A stretch of 41,483 nucleotides of DNA, from IMG/VR virus record IMGVR_UViG_3300044695_001432, positions 1 through 41,483 of that record; one strand, 5' to 3'. This stretch comes from a virus. The stretch's first letter is position 1; each line of letters starts with the position of its first letter. This document shows, one piece after another, positions 22,504-30,555 of the stretch. The translations under genes and the position numbers were made by a program. Below the pieces are notes generated by a model. The model ran no database searches and had not been told where the DNA came from. It saw only the letters and a program-made list of their open reading frames with translations.

Positions 22504-23949
22504 TTACTCTTTAAGTTTTATGGTATGCATCTCATACTTAAACCCTTCTTGATTATACATCTTGATGCGCTCTATCAAGTGGTTCAAAGTATAATTTCTG
22601 CTAGTCTTGCTTGACATGTCATCGGCCACATCAAATAAGGTGCAAGAGTCTTTGGTATCACCTTTGCGAAGGCCACGGCCGATAGATTGCAAGGTACGCA
22701 CTCGACTCTTAGTTGGGCTAGCAAAGATTACATTGTGTAGATTACGAATATTAATACCAGTGCTAAACGTACCATAAGATGCTATGATAATATTGTTATC
22801 GCCAGACTCTGCTAATGTGCGGATACCATCACGATCTTCTGCTTCTGTGCCACCATGAACAAAAGATACAATCTTGCCTCGTTCATCAGCTTTAGCGGAT
22901 ATCATTTGATTTAATATCTCACCATGCTTTTCAACCAATGCATATAGCACTAAGGTATTACCATTGAGCGACAAGGCTAAATTACGAATGAATTTGTTTC
23001 TAGCCTCATTTGATACTATACGATCAATTTCATCTTGGTAAGATGCATCTTTTGACAAAGGTTGGGGATGCTTTAAAACCAATACCTTGATTGCTAAATC
23101 TGCAACATGGCCTGCATCCATCAAATCTTTGGTTTTGACCAATCTTTCAATCTTACCAAATAGACCTTCTAGAACAAGTTCATTGACTTCAGAACCATCT
23201 AACGTACCAGTCATACCAAATCTATATTTTGTTGAAGGCATCTTAGTCATTATATTGATAAGACTTTTAGCCTTGAAAAGATGCGCTTCATCACCGATGA
23301 TAGTATCAAACTGGGAGAAAAATTCTTCACCCATCTCATATACGGACTGCCAAGTAGATACGGTAACACCATCTACAGCTTTCTTTTCTTGACCGCCTCT
23401 GATTCCATGTATCTGACCGATATATCCGTAGTCTTGAAAATCTTTGACCATCTGAATAACCAGGGATACTGTAGGCACCACAATTAATGTGCGACCGCCA
23501 AACCATTGTGATATAAGATATGCAACCATGGATTTGCCGCTGGCCGTGGGTGATATGAATACAGCGCGGCGCATACGAATGGCCAATGCAAGCGCGCGCA
23601 TCTGATAATCTCTAGGCTCTACTGGTAGCTTTAGGTCGCGAATAAAATCTTGGATTTCGACTAATGATGCTTCATCTTCTGAAATAAGATCATCATCAAC
23701 TGATACATCATAACCAGATTTTTCTAAAAATGATCTAACGCTATGGGCTAGCCCTGCATACATTGTATAATTGCGAGCATTGAATAGACGAACTTTACCA
23801 TCCCAGACTTTGCTTCTATAAGTCGGCATGAATTTTGCGCCAGGTACTTCGAAGGTATAGTTTTCTGATACCTCTCTCGCAACAGAACCTGAGCATTGCA
23901 GGCGCATGGTTGATTCATCGATTTTGAGAATATGTACCTGCTCGGTCAT
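22504..23949 (-). CDS. uvsW: UvsW-like DNA/RNA helicase
   Basis: A superfamily 2 helicase that in T4 unwinds R-loops and branched DNA and switches replication from origin- to recombination-dependent initiation. The 481-residue protein (T4 about 500) shows an N-terminal DNA-binding domain, motif I SPTASGKSMVAYL, motif II GDEAHLFKA, motif III MTGTLDG and motif VI QSIGRGLRKG. The ATG overlaps the uvsY stop codon (ATGA), so it is coupled to the recombination mediator. Confidence 0.96.
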   Translation of the reverse strand: MTEQVHILKIDESTMRLQCSGSVAREVSENYTFEVPGAKFMPTYRSKVWDGKVRLFNARNYTMYAGLAHSVRSFLEKSGYDVSVDDDLISEDEASLVEIQDFIRDLKLPVEPRDYQMRALALAIRMRRAVFISPTASGKSMVAYLISQWFGGRTLIVVPTVSLVIQMVKDFQDYGYIGQIHGIRGGQEKKAVDGVTVSTWQSVYEMGEEFFSQFDTIIGDEAHLFKAKSLINIMTKMPSTKYRFGMTGTLDGSEVNELVLEGLFGKIERLVKTKDLMDAGHVADLAIKVLVLKHPQPLSKDASYQDEIDRIVSNEARNKFIRNLALSLNGNTLVLYALVEKHGEILNQMISAKADERGKIVSFVHGGTEAEDRDGIRTLAESGDNNIIIASYGTFSTGINIRNLHNVIFASPTKSRVRTLQSIGRGLRKGDTKDSCTLFDVADDMSSKTSRNYTLNHLIERIKMYNQEGFKYEMHTIKLKE

Positions 23950-24386
23950 TTCATACCTACGGTTAGCTTGCGCCAGTCAATTACATTTTTGATCTGGAAG
24001 CCTCGATTGTTTATTGATCTCATAATCTCCTCAAGAACCATCACACATTCTTGATGAAGACCCAGCATTGATTCAAGACGTATCATGGCTGCATCATTAT
24101 TCACTCGCTCATCAATATCACCTCTTATGACGCGCTCCATGAATTGATCACGACCTAGCTTTTCAAGTTCGTCTTGAGTGGCCTTGCCTGAATAATAAGC
24201 AATCAGCAATCGTGTAAGCGTCTTTTTGTTAGCGGTTAGCTCACGAACTTTAGCACGCTCTTTTGAAAGCAGCGCCAAATATTTTCCATGAAGCATTGGG
24301 ACCTTGATGCTCTCAAGGTCCAAATTTAGGTCATCCAATTTCGTGTCGATAACCCACATGTCGAGAATGTCTTGTGTTTTCATCAT
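23946..24386 (-). CDS. uvsY: UvsY recombination mediator
   Basis: Loads the UvsX recombinase onto gp32-covered single-stranded DNA. The 146-residue protein is close to T4 UvsY (137) and shows the characteristic MKTQDILDMWVIDTKLDD start, a VPMLHGKYLALLSKERAKVR helix, a YYSGKATQDEL block and the C-terminal NRGFQIKNVIDWRKL. Two ATG codons stand in tandem (24386 and 24383). The -10 of its promoter ends 6 nt before the first one. uvsX is not in this window. Confidence 0.93.
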   Translation of the reverse strand: MMKTQDILDMWVIDTKLDDLNLDLESIKVPMLHGKYLALLSKERAKVRELTANKKTLTRLLIAYYSGKATQDELEKLGRDQFMERVIRGDIDERVNNDAAMIRLESMLGLHQECVMVLEEIMRSINNRGFQIKNVIDWRKLTVGMK

Positions 24387-24392
24387 CTAGCC

Positions 24393-24421
24393 ATAATACC
24401 AGGTTTCTAGGCAAATGTACA
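24393..24421 (-). promoter_or_regulatory. Putative promoter of uvsY, leaderless geometry
   Basis: TGTACA, 17-nt spacer, TATTAT with extended TGG. The -35 is weaker than in the other promoters of this window. The -10 ends 6 nt before the tandem ATG codons of uvsY. Confidence 0.62.
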
Positions 24422-24424
24422 GAA

Positions 24425-24967
24425 CTAAATGCGTTCTAATGTATATTTTCTGTAAGAAAATGTAGCTGTAGCTTCAAGATATTCAACATCATTGGCCATT
24501 GATGTAAATCTAAGTGCTGACAAGCTAGTAGGAAATGCATCACTAAAGAAAGCATTCAATCCGGGATTTTTATGACTTGTCAATACTGTTAGCGTAGCAT
24601 CTGAGGTAAGAGTCATTGCGCTACCTATTGTATTTGGTGTCGCAAGAGGTGAAGATGCGGATAGATCACGAAGCTGCTTTAGTGTATTCGGGTGACCAAG
24701 ACCCTCAAGCCAGTTAACCATCTCAATATAATTTTTCATATCTTCATCGACACGAAATGTGATGGTCAGAGGATCATATGCAATCTTATCACCAGGCCTT
24801 ACTAATGTACCTACTGGTGTTGGTGTATTGATTGGTGTCATACTAATCGCAGGGATATCGACCGACTGGCAGAAATAATTGACCATCGGTAGACGACGAA
24901 GGGTAAACTTAAACCCTAACGGCGAAAGATAATTCAAATTGGTAGGTTGGTCTGTTATGGTGCTCAT
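24425..24967 (-). CDS. 3: gp3-like tail completion / tail-tube-fold protein
   Basis: A 180-residue virion protein beginning MSTITDQPTNLNYLSPLGFK, followed by TLRRLPMVNYFCQSVDIPAI and ending with a beta strand YLEATATFSYRKYTLERI. The pattern, and the position between gene 23 and uvsY, match the protein called gp3 (tail completion and sheath stabiliser, 176 residues in T4) in T4-like cyanophages. The fold resembles that of tail tube proteins, so a tube-cap or tube-initiator role is an alternative. A CTAAATA late element and GGGAGGA ribosome site precede it, and the gp23 terminator isolates it from the capsid gene. Confidence 0.75.
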   Translation of the reverse strand: MSTITDQPTNLNYLSPLGFKFTLRRLPMVNYFCQSVDIPAISMTPINTPTPVGTLVRPGDKIAYDPLTITFRVDEDMKNYIEMVNWLEGLGHPNTLKQLRDLSASSPLATPNTIGSAMTLTSDATLTVLTSHKNPGLNAFFSDAFPTSLSALRFTSMANDVEYLEATATFSYRKYTLERI

Positions 24968-24980
24968 CGATTCCTCCCTA

Positions 24981-24990
24981 CCTATTTAGG
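24981..24990 (-). promoter_or_regulatory. Late-promoter-like CTAAATA before the gp3-like gene
   Basis: The 10-mer CCTAAATAGG is a near palindrome just upstream of the gene and right after the gp23 terminator. It fits the degenerate late -10 of T4-like phages but differs from TATAAATA in its first two bases. Confidence 0.45.
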
Positions 24991-24998
24991 CGCCGCAC

Positions 24999-25029
24999 AA
25001 AAAGAAACTCCGCAGATTTCTCTGCGGAG
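24999..25029 (-). terminator. Intrinsic terminator after gene 23
   Basis: A perfect 9-bp stem (CTCCGCAGA / TCTGCGGAG) with a 4-nt loop, followed in the minus direction by TTTCTTTTTG. It lies 30 nt after the capsid gene stop and would trim the abundant capsid message. Confidence 0.92.
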
Positions 25030-25058
25030 CTCTCTAACACTAACCGTGTTCTGATGAA

Positions 25059-26447
25059 TTACATCAGGTTTGTCACGGCGACAAAGCGATAGTAGATGTT
25101 TGCCTTCGCATCGCCGAATGAACCGATTGAACCATCAGCATTTGACGTAGCAAACGGATTGGCCACAATACCGTAACGAGTCTTGAAGCCAATCTTCGGC
25201 TGGAATGTGTCCTGACCGATGGCACGAACCATCTGGAGCGGCACATACGGGCAGTAGAACAGACCGGCATCGAAGGCTGAAGAACCCTTGTAGCCAACTG
25301 TCAGATACTGCTTGCCAGTTGATGATGAGAAGTACGGGTCGATGTAGACGCGGATGCGACCGTTAAGCACACCAGCAAAGGTGTTGCCTGTGTCATCAAC
25401 CTGAAGGTTCGCTGACAGAGCAGGTGTATAGTCAAGCACACCAGCCATTGACAGAGCTGAAGCAACGTCTGATGAGCAGATCATCACGTTGCCCTTACCG
25501 CGACGAGTTGCCTTCGCGATTTGGTTAGCTTCACGCTCGATCTGGAACAGCAGACCCTTGAACTTTTCAACCATCCAGCGACCGTTTGAGTCAACGTCAA
25601 GGTTGAATGTGCCTGTTGAAGTCACATTTTCTTGCGCGCCGGCCGTGGCGGTGTAGTTGATTGTGCGAACCACTTCGCGGTTGATTTCCGCAAGGATTTC
25701 AGCAGACAGAATGTTCGCAAGTTCTGATTCGGCATCCAGACCATGGATAGCCTTCAGATCCTGCGCCAGTTCCATGGTGTATTCAGCCTTCAGCGCACGA
25801 GACACAGCGGTCACGGCAACCTTCTCGACTGAGAACGCCATTTGCTGGAATGCATTGGATGAACCGTCACCAAGAGCTTCGGCACGTGATGTTGTCATGC
25901 CGGTTGACAGTGTGTAGCCTGAAGCACCAGCCTTCACACGGCCCGTAGGATCTGAACCGTCCTGAACGCGACCAGTTGAAGTATTCGCAACCACGAAGCG
26001 AGAAGCTGTGTTACCTGCAGCCGCTGAAGTGAATGTTGTATTCGCTTCATTGAACAGCGCTTCCGTACCTGTCTGTGAATCATAGCGTGAGCGCAGAGCA
26101 AAGATCAGACCTGTTGGGCCTGTCATTGGCTGAACGCCGCAGATGTCATAGGCGATCAGGTTTGGCATTGAACGACGAACCAGTGAGATAAGCACTGGAT
26201 CGAAGATATCGATATTACCTGCTGAAGCCACAGATGAAGAAGCACCCATCGCGTTTGCGGGAGCAGCTTCACCTAGCAGACCAGGCGCGCGGTAGCCGCC
26301 TGAACCAATCGCTTGCTGGCGTGAGTCATACTCTTGGTTTTCCAAGAGCTGAGCCAGCACGGCACGCTTGTGTGAATCCTTTACGGAGGGGAGGTCACCA
26401 TGGTCGATGACCGCGCCCCACTTCTGGATCAGAGACTCTGTATTCAT
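25059..26447 (-). CDS. 23: Major capsid protein (gp23-like)
   Basis: The main shell protein of the prohead, cleaved by gp21 during maturation. The 462-residue protein is near the length typical of cyanophage gp23 (about 465) and shorter than T4 (521). Recognisable blocks are the SVKDSHKRAVLAQLLENQE start, DIFDPVLISLVRRSMPNLIA, YDICGVQPMTGPTGLIFALR, and GYKGSSAFDAGLFYCPYVPL near the end. The LLGEAAP region near residue 60 may hold the gp21 cleavage site. A good ribosome site (AGGAAAGGGA) and a palindromic late-promoter-like sequence precede it. Codon use is GC-richer than in the fibre gene, as expected for a highly expressed gene. Confidence 0.97.
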   Translation of the reverse strand: MNTESLIQKWGAVIDHGDLPSVKDSHKRAVLAQLLENQEYDSRQQAIGSGGYRAPGLLGEAAPANAMGASSSVASAGNIDIFDPVLISLVRRSMPNLIAYDICGVQPMTGPTGLIFALRSRYDSQTGTEALFNEANTTFTSAAAGNTASRFVVANTSTGRVQDGSDPTGRVKAGASGYTLSTGMTTSRAEALGDGSSNAFQQMAFSVEKVAVTAVSRALKAEYTMELAQDLKAIHGLDAESELANILSAEILAEINREVVRTINYTATAGAQENVTSTGTFNLDVDSNGRWMVEKFKGLLFQIEREANQIAKATRRGKGNVMICSSDVASALSMAGVLDYTPALSANLQVDDTGNTFAGVLNGRIRVYIDPYFSSSTGKQYLTVGYKGSSAFDAGLFYCPYVPLQMVRAIGQDTFQPKIGFKTRYGIVANPFATSNADGSIGSFGDAKANIYYRFVAVTNLM

Positions 26448-26472
26448 GGTAGTTCCCTTTCCTAGGAATATT

Positions 26473-26484
26473 GGCTATTTAGCC
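26473..26484 (-). promoter_or_regulatory. Late-promoter-like palindrome before gene 23
   Basis: GGCTAAATAGCC contains CTAAATA and has 5-bp inverted arms. It lies 26 nt upstream of the gene 23 ATG and overlaps the 3' end region of gene 22. It has the same CTAAATA core as the elements before genes 3 and 20. Confidence 0.5.
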
Positions 26485-26486
26485 GA

Positions 26487-27542
26487 TCAGAACTTTTTAA
26501 CGGTGCGTGAGATTGCTGAGACATAAGCGGACATCGGCCCTGAAGTCTGCTCATTGATATTTTCAATGGGATCAGAATCAAGAGCAGACTCTGTGAGAAC
26601 TGACTTCAGAGCAGCCTTACGGCCTGACGGGAAGTAGCCTTCACGGAGGTCTTGTAGCTTAGATGAGAATGACTCAACATCGTTAAATTCAACAGACTCA
26701 GCAAGCTTACGCAGCTTTTCAGCCTGAACATCTGTTAAACCTTCTGTCGCTTCCGCGATCAGCGCACCACAAACTAGAGCTTCATTTTCTGCACGAAGCT
26801 CAACTGACTTTTCAATTTCGCTATTCAGCGCATCTGTCAATTCTTCAACCTGAGCAGCTAGTTGCTCAACCACATCTTCCTTACCTTCCGGCACGTCGAT
26901 ATAGTGTTCGCTAAAGAGGTTGCGAAGACCTGACATGAATGAATTTACAATTTCAGAACGCAGGCCAGTTTCAACGGCCAGCTTATTTTCGTCCATCCAC
27001 TGCTCAACAACGTGGTCAAGATAAGAGTCAAGCTCTTCCACAACCTGTGTTACGCGGGAATCGACAGTTTCTTCAATTTCGGCTTCATGAATAGATGCCA
27101 TTTCTTCCAGCTTCTCATTGATCTTAGAAACAAGAGCTGTCTGGAAAATATCAGAAACCTTGTTCTTGAAATCTTCTGAAACTTCAGCGCCTTCAAAGAT
27201 AGCGCGAACGTCATCAGCGATATCTAGGTCTTCTGATGTTACGCGAGGTGGTTGAGCAATCTTTGATGTACCCTGCAAAGGAGCAGAATGTTCGCCGTCA
27301 GGTAGACCCATGACCTTTGCATATGTTGCTTTCAGATCACCCTTCTTCATCTTTGTCACTGTATTCACGATGGCTGAAACCATCGCTGAACGTGACGCAG
27401 GGTCAACAGAAGTTGGTGATGTGCGGATGATACCATGTTCACCACCCTTATCGCCACCGGGAGGTGTAACTTTGTTGCCAACTGCATCGGGAACGTGAGC
27501 GCCAGTGGCATCCACCTCGTCGATCTGCTTTCTTTCGTTCAT
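26487..27542 (-). CDS. 22: Prohead core scaffolding protein (gp22-like)
   Basis: The internal scaffold of the prohead. From MNERKQIDEVDATGAHVPD it is 351 residues, longer than T4 gp22 (269). The sequence is acidic and strongly helical, with a long central Glu/Lys-rich coiled-coil region (VSDIFQTALVSKINEKLEEM through VEELTDALNSEIEKSVELRA), as expected for a scaffold that is later degraded. The open frame extends 30 codons upstream, but GGGAGACAGGA fits the ATG at 27542 and the late promoter lies 39 nt before it. The N-terminal HGIIRTSPTSVDP segment resembles GGETSPVRTSPSAVEP in the 238-residue prohead protein encoded at 28637-29353, hinting at a shared assembly motif. Confidence 0.9.
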   Translation of the reverse strand: MNERKQIDEVDATGAHVPDAVGNKVTPPGGDKGGEHGIIRTSPTSVDPASRSAMVSAIVNTVTKMKKGDLKATYAKVMGLPDGEHSAPLQGTSKIAQPPRVTSEDLDIADDVRAIFEGAEVSEDFKNKVSDIFQTALVSKINEKLEEMASIHEAEIEETVDSRVTQVVEELDSYLDHVVEQWMDENKLAVETGLRSEIVNSFMSGLRNLFSEHYIDVPEGKEDVVEQLAAQVEELTDALNSEIEKSVELRAENEALVCGALIAEATEGLTDVQAEKLRKLAESVEFNDVESFSSKLQDLREGYFPSGRKAALKSVLTESALDSDPIENINEQTSGPMSAYVSAISRTVKKF

Positions 27543-27580
27543 TTCCTGTCTCCCTTGGGACTTAGATGATGATCTTGTGA

Positions 27581-27588
27581 TATTTATA
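27581..27588 (-). promoter_or_regulatory. T4-type late promoter before gene 22
   Basis: Exact TATAAATA on the minus strand, 38 nt upstream of the gene 22 ATG, within the intergenic space after gene 21. Confidence 0.82.
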
Positions 27589-27600
27589 AAAATGTGGTTA

Positions 27601-28251
27601 TTAAAGCTTTGAAATGAAATCGCGGAATACACCTAGCACTTCTGTTTCGGTGCGACGTGAACGAGCGGCTTCATTGATACGATTTTTATAGCCTGCAATA
27701 TCGACTTCTTTTAGAATGCCGTTATCCCAAACCCATTCTTTACCTTCCATAACACCATGCACAAATGCATCTGGTGCCGAAGGGTCGGCGACAATATCAG
27801 CAGCTGTTGCTAGATGAAAGTCATCTTGAACTTCCATGCAACCGTTACGTTCCTTTAAAGAACCCATACCACGAGTAGATACCCCAAGACGAGCACCTTC
27901 ATCCATAAGATTCTTGACAATATTACCGTATGGTGTATCCATGATCTTGGCACGACCGATGTAATTATTTCCATCTTCGCGCAATTCTTTGATCATGTGA
28001 GATACACGCTCAAGATTGATGGTAGGTCCTGATGGATGACCTAGCTCACCATAAGCACGATTCTGTTTGATATGTTCATCGACATATCGATTAACCTCGC
28101 GCTCCATGATATGCTTTGGATATGAGCGATTATTACGGTTCTTTTGTTCGGCCTGCATAAACACGCCTTCGATGAAATAACTGCGACCACCGCGCTCATT
28201 GGCTTCGGTGATAACTTTCAATTCTTCATTGACTTCGCATATGAGTTTCAT
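27601..28251 (-). CDS. 21: Prohead core protease (gp21-like)
   Basis: The serine protease that matures the prohead by cleaving scaffold and shell proteins. The 216 residues match T4 gp21 (212) in length. Family blocks include YFIEGVFMQAEQKNRNNRSY, the putative catalytic His in AYGELGHPSGPTINLERVSH and the putative catalytic Ser in GARLGVSTRGMGSLKE. The rest is MDTPYGNIVKNLMDEG and the acidic C-terminus. AAGGA lies 11 nt upstream of the ATG. It is followed by a late promoter for gene 22. Confidence 0.95.
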   Translation of the reverse strand: MKLICEVNEELKVITEANERGGRSYFIEGVFMQAEQKNRNNRSYPKHIMEREVNRYVDEHIKQNRAYGELGHPSGPTINLERVSHMIKELREDGNNYIGRAKIMDTPYGNIVKNLMDEGARLGVSTRGMGSLKERNGCMEVQDDFHLATAADIVADPSAPDAFVHGVMEGKEWVWDNGILKEVDIAGYKNRINEAARSRRTETEVLGVFRDFISKL

Positions 28252-28263
28252 TGAAGTTATTCC

Positions 28264-28647
28264 TTAGTAAGATGAACCACCGGCAATTACCGGTCGTTTG
28301 TGTAGTTTGATTACCAAGGAAGCAGGACCAGTGCCTGCTCTAGTCACTACAACATTTGCGGCTGCTTCACCGCCTGTCTCAAGACCAATACCAGCCGCTT
28401 GAAAATCCATTGTACCATTTAATGCAAGATTTAATACATTGTTGGCGCCGCGCTTGATATTAAATGTTACACCATTTGCAGCCGCCCAAGATACGACTGA
28501 AATAGCCATTTCTTGAACTGTCTCACCTGCTGAGTTAGCAGCCACAACAACATTGGAACTGTTTAGAGCGATATAGCCACCGGCAGAAAAAATGCCGGTG
28601 ACATAACCACCTTTGATTCCTTTATTGACTACGCGATCAATGGCCAT
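28264..28647 (-). CDS. Small virion or capsid-decoration-like protein
   Basis: A 127-residue beta-rich, Ala/Gly/Val-rich protein beginning MAIDRVVNKGIKGGYVTGIF. AGGAG lies 8 nt before the ATG at 28647, while the longer frame (to 28680) has no such site. The sequence has no charged clusters and looks like a virion structural or decoration protein. It lies between the prohead core genes and the protease gene, where T4 has gene 68. I do not recognise a specific family. It overlaps the end of the preceding gene by 11 nt. Confidence 0.7.
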   Translation of the reverse strand: MAIDRVVNKGIKGGYVTGIFSAGGYIALNSSNVVVAANSAGETVQEMAISVVSWAAANGVTFNIKRGANNVLNLALNGTMDFQAAGIGLETGGEAAANVVVTRAGTGPASLVIKLHKRPVIAGGSSY

Positions 28648-29353
28648 CTTCTGACTCCTGGGCGTCAATGCTAAATGCAAAATCGATTAGCTCGCGGAGA
28701 CCTTCTGCGCTAGATGAACCAATCTCAATAAATTTCTTAGCATTTTCATCTTCAAGCAGTGAATAAACTTCAGCTAGCTTTTCAGCAATTGTATCAGCTA
28801 CATCAACATGACCATCTTCAAAAATTACGCGGCCGCCAATGCGAGATTCTACAATGCGAAGAATCCCAAATTGCATTGATTCACGGAATTGCTTGATTGA
28901 TACTCTAGGTGTCTTAGCAGAAAACGGCTCAACAGCTGATGGTGAGGTGCGAACTGGTGATGTCTCACCACCGCGCTTATCCGCATAATTTGTCGGTGTT
29001 TGCTTTGTATAAGAACCTAGCTCAGGTCCCTTCACAGTTGAAGTTCCCTGAGTTACTTTTTGACGCTCACCAATTTTAGGTTCATCACCTGCGCGATGAT
29101 TGATACGTGTCTTAGTATCGGCCTGATTCTTATTATTGTCTTGATCACCAAAGTCTGTTGTGGTGGATGTATGCATGGCCTTGAAGGCCTTTTCACCAGC
29201 AGCTTTTGGTTCAAGAGAACCAGATTCATCATCATCTACCGAAGTATCAGAACGATATGTACGCTTCTTAGCTTGAACGGTGGCGACATATGCGCCAGCG
29301 CCTTCACGTAGGCGAAGCGCCTTTTCTCTAATATCTTTAAGAGTCTTCGCCAT
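28637..29353 (-). CDS. Prohead-associated protein of unknown family
   Basis: A 238-residue protein from MAKTLKDIREKALRLREGAG. The N-terminal half is polar, low in hydrophobics and probably disordered (GDQDNNKNQADTKTRINHR), and the C-terminal half is helical (VADTIAEKLAEVYSLLEDEN). It contains GGETSPVRTSPSAVEP, similar to a segment of the gp22-like scaffold. GGAGG lies 7 nt before the ATG; an open frame extends 25 codons upstream within the preceding gene but has no ribosome site. Its position between the gp67-like and protease genes suggests a prohead core role, equivalent in place but not clearly in sequence to T4 gp68. Confidence 0.75.
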   Translation of the reverse strand: MAKTLKDIREKALRLREGAGAYVATVQAKKRTYRSDTSVDDDESGSLEPKAAGEKAFKAMHTSTTTDFGDQDNNKNQADTKTRINHRAGDEPKIGERQKVTQGTSTVKGPELGSYTKQTPTNYADKRGGETSPVRTSPSAVEPFSAKTPRVSIKQFRESMQFGILRIVESRIGGRVIFEDGHVDVADTIAEKLAEVYSLLEDENAKKFIEIGSSSAEGLRELIDFAFSIDAQESEDGH

Positions 29354-29540
29354 TTGTCGCCTCCGATGATTGTGCATCAGGAGCAACATCACCGAACATT
29401 TGCGAAGCGACGCTAACCTTTTCAACATCCATTCGATTAACCAGTTTATCCATCAAGATGCTTTTGATGGTTTGAGAAAATTCTACTGGATTACCAACAC
29501 GAAGGCTATCTACTGCGTCACGTATAGAATCAAGAGACAT
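29337..29540 (-). CDS. 67: Small prohead core protein (gp67-like by position)
   Basis: A 67-residue acidic helical protein starting MSLDSIRDAVDSLRVGNPVE and ending in a polar tail (SSEATNGEDS). T4 gene 67 encodes a small prohead core protein at the corresponding position after the portal gene, and the RVGNPVEFSQTIKSILMDK helix has the general look of that family. Sequence identity cannot be assessed by eye. It is the first gene after an exact TATAAATA late promoter, with AGGAG before its ATG, and starts the capsid assembly operon. Confidence 0.65.
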   Translation of the reverse strand: MSLDSIRDAVDSLRVGNPVEFSQTIKSILMDKLVNRMDVEKVSVASQMFGDVAPDAQSSEATNGEDS

Positions 29541-29572
29541 TACAATATGCTCCTATTGTTAAACTTGTGGTA

Positions 29573-29580
29573 TATTTATA
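29573..29580 (-). promoter_or_regulatory. T4-type late promoter of the capsid operon
   Basis: Exact TATAAATA on the minus strand, between the end of the TctC-like gene (29584) and the gp67-like ATG (29540). Confidence 0.85.
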
Positions 29581-29583
29581 ATA

Positions 29584-30534
29584 TCATTTACCAAACATTT
29601 GTCGCCATATAGCTATCTCAGAGTTCATGAAATTTTCCGTATCAGTCAAATTATTTTGAATAATCCAAGATTCTTCTATACCTGTACCAGTAATTCTACG
29701 TCGTACATCTTGGTTATTTAATGCTTGATTTATCATATTATTAAGTTGTTCTCTTATAGGTCGCGGTGTATTTGCTCTTACAAAAATACCTTGCCAAGAA
29801 TAAAAACTATGATTTATGCCCAATTCTCTAAGAGTTGGTACATCAGGATGACTTGATAATCGTTGATCTGATGTAACTGCAATCATTCTAGCACCTCTTC
29901 CATTTATCTGAGATGCTAGGGGAACAGTTTCAAACATCATTGTTAATCTACCAGCTAGAAAATCAGTAACCGCAGGAGCTGATCCTCTATATGGTACATT
30001 AATCATTGAGCTACCTATAGATGATGTAAATAGGTGTGAGGCCATGGCTCCAGTCCCACCACCACCTGTGCTAAAATATGTGTAAAAATTAGGACGTGCT
30101 CTAACAGCAGATACTAATGAATTAAAATCTTGAATTTCAGTATTTACCGTAGGTAGTAATAAAGTTTTTGGAACTTTGAGTGGAGTAGCAATCACAGAAA
30201 ATTCTTCTCTGGGATCAAATGCCATCTCAGGATTAAAATGTCTACTTGTAGTATAACCATTTCCTATGTTTATTATGGTATGACCATCGGCTGGCTGATT
30301 CATTACAAATCCACCAGCAATAGCAATATAACCACCTGTTCTATTTTCAATATTTGTTTGTCTGATTGATGATAAACCTTCAGCTAATATTCTAGCAAAT
30401 ACATCAGATTGACCACCAGGCGCAAAAGGCACAACAAATCTAATAGGCCTATTAGGTTCTAAAGATTGGGCATTAGAAACCCCAGTAATCAAAGTTGCTG
30501 CTGTTATAACAGCAGCAAATAACAAACGAATCAT
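29584..30534 (-). CDS. Bug/TctC-family periplasmic solute-binding protein
   Basis: A 316-residue homologue of the substrate-binding component of tripartite tricarboxylate transporters. The N-terminus has a signal peptide (short basic start, hydrophobic core FAAVITAATLITG, likely cut after VSNA). The mature protein begins LEPNRPIRFVVPFAPGGQSD, the family hallmark, followed by QPADGHTIINIGNG, VPYRGSAPAVTDFLAGRLTM, and SDQRLSSHPDVPTLRELGI, all well-known Bug blocks. Such proteins bind small carboxylates in the periplasm of Gram-negative bacteria. No membrane subunits (TctA/TctB) are encoded nearby, so it would work with a host transporter or do something else. AGGAGG lies before the ATG, 21 nt after the fibre gene, so it is a late gene. 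GC is low (about 30% in one 60-base line counted), unlike the replication genes. Confidence 0.93.
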   Translation of the reverse strand: MIRLLFAAVITAATLITGVSNAQSLEPNRPIRFVVPFAPGGQSDVFARILAEGLSSIRQTNIENRTGGYIAIAGGFVMNQPADGHTIINIGNGYTTSRHFNPEMAFDPREEFSVIATPLKVPKTLLLPTVNTEIQDFNSLVSAVRARPNFYTYFSTGGGGTGAMASHLFTSSIGSSMINVPYRGSAPAVTDFLAGRLTMMFETVPLASQINGRGARMIAVTSDQRLSSHPDVPTLRELGINHSFYSWQGIFVRANTPRPIREQLNNMINQALNNQDVRRRITGTGIEESWIIQNNLTDTENFMNSEIAIWRQMFGK

Positions 30535-30555
30535 AAAATTCCTCCTATATTAAAA

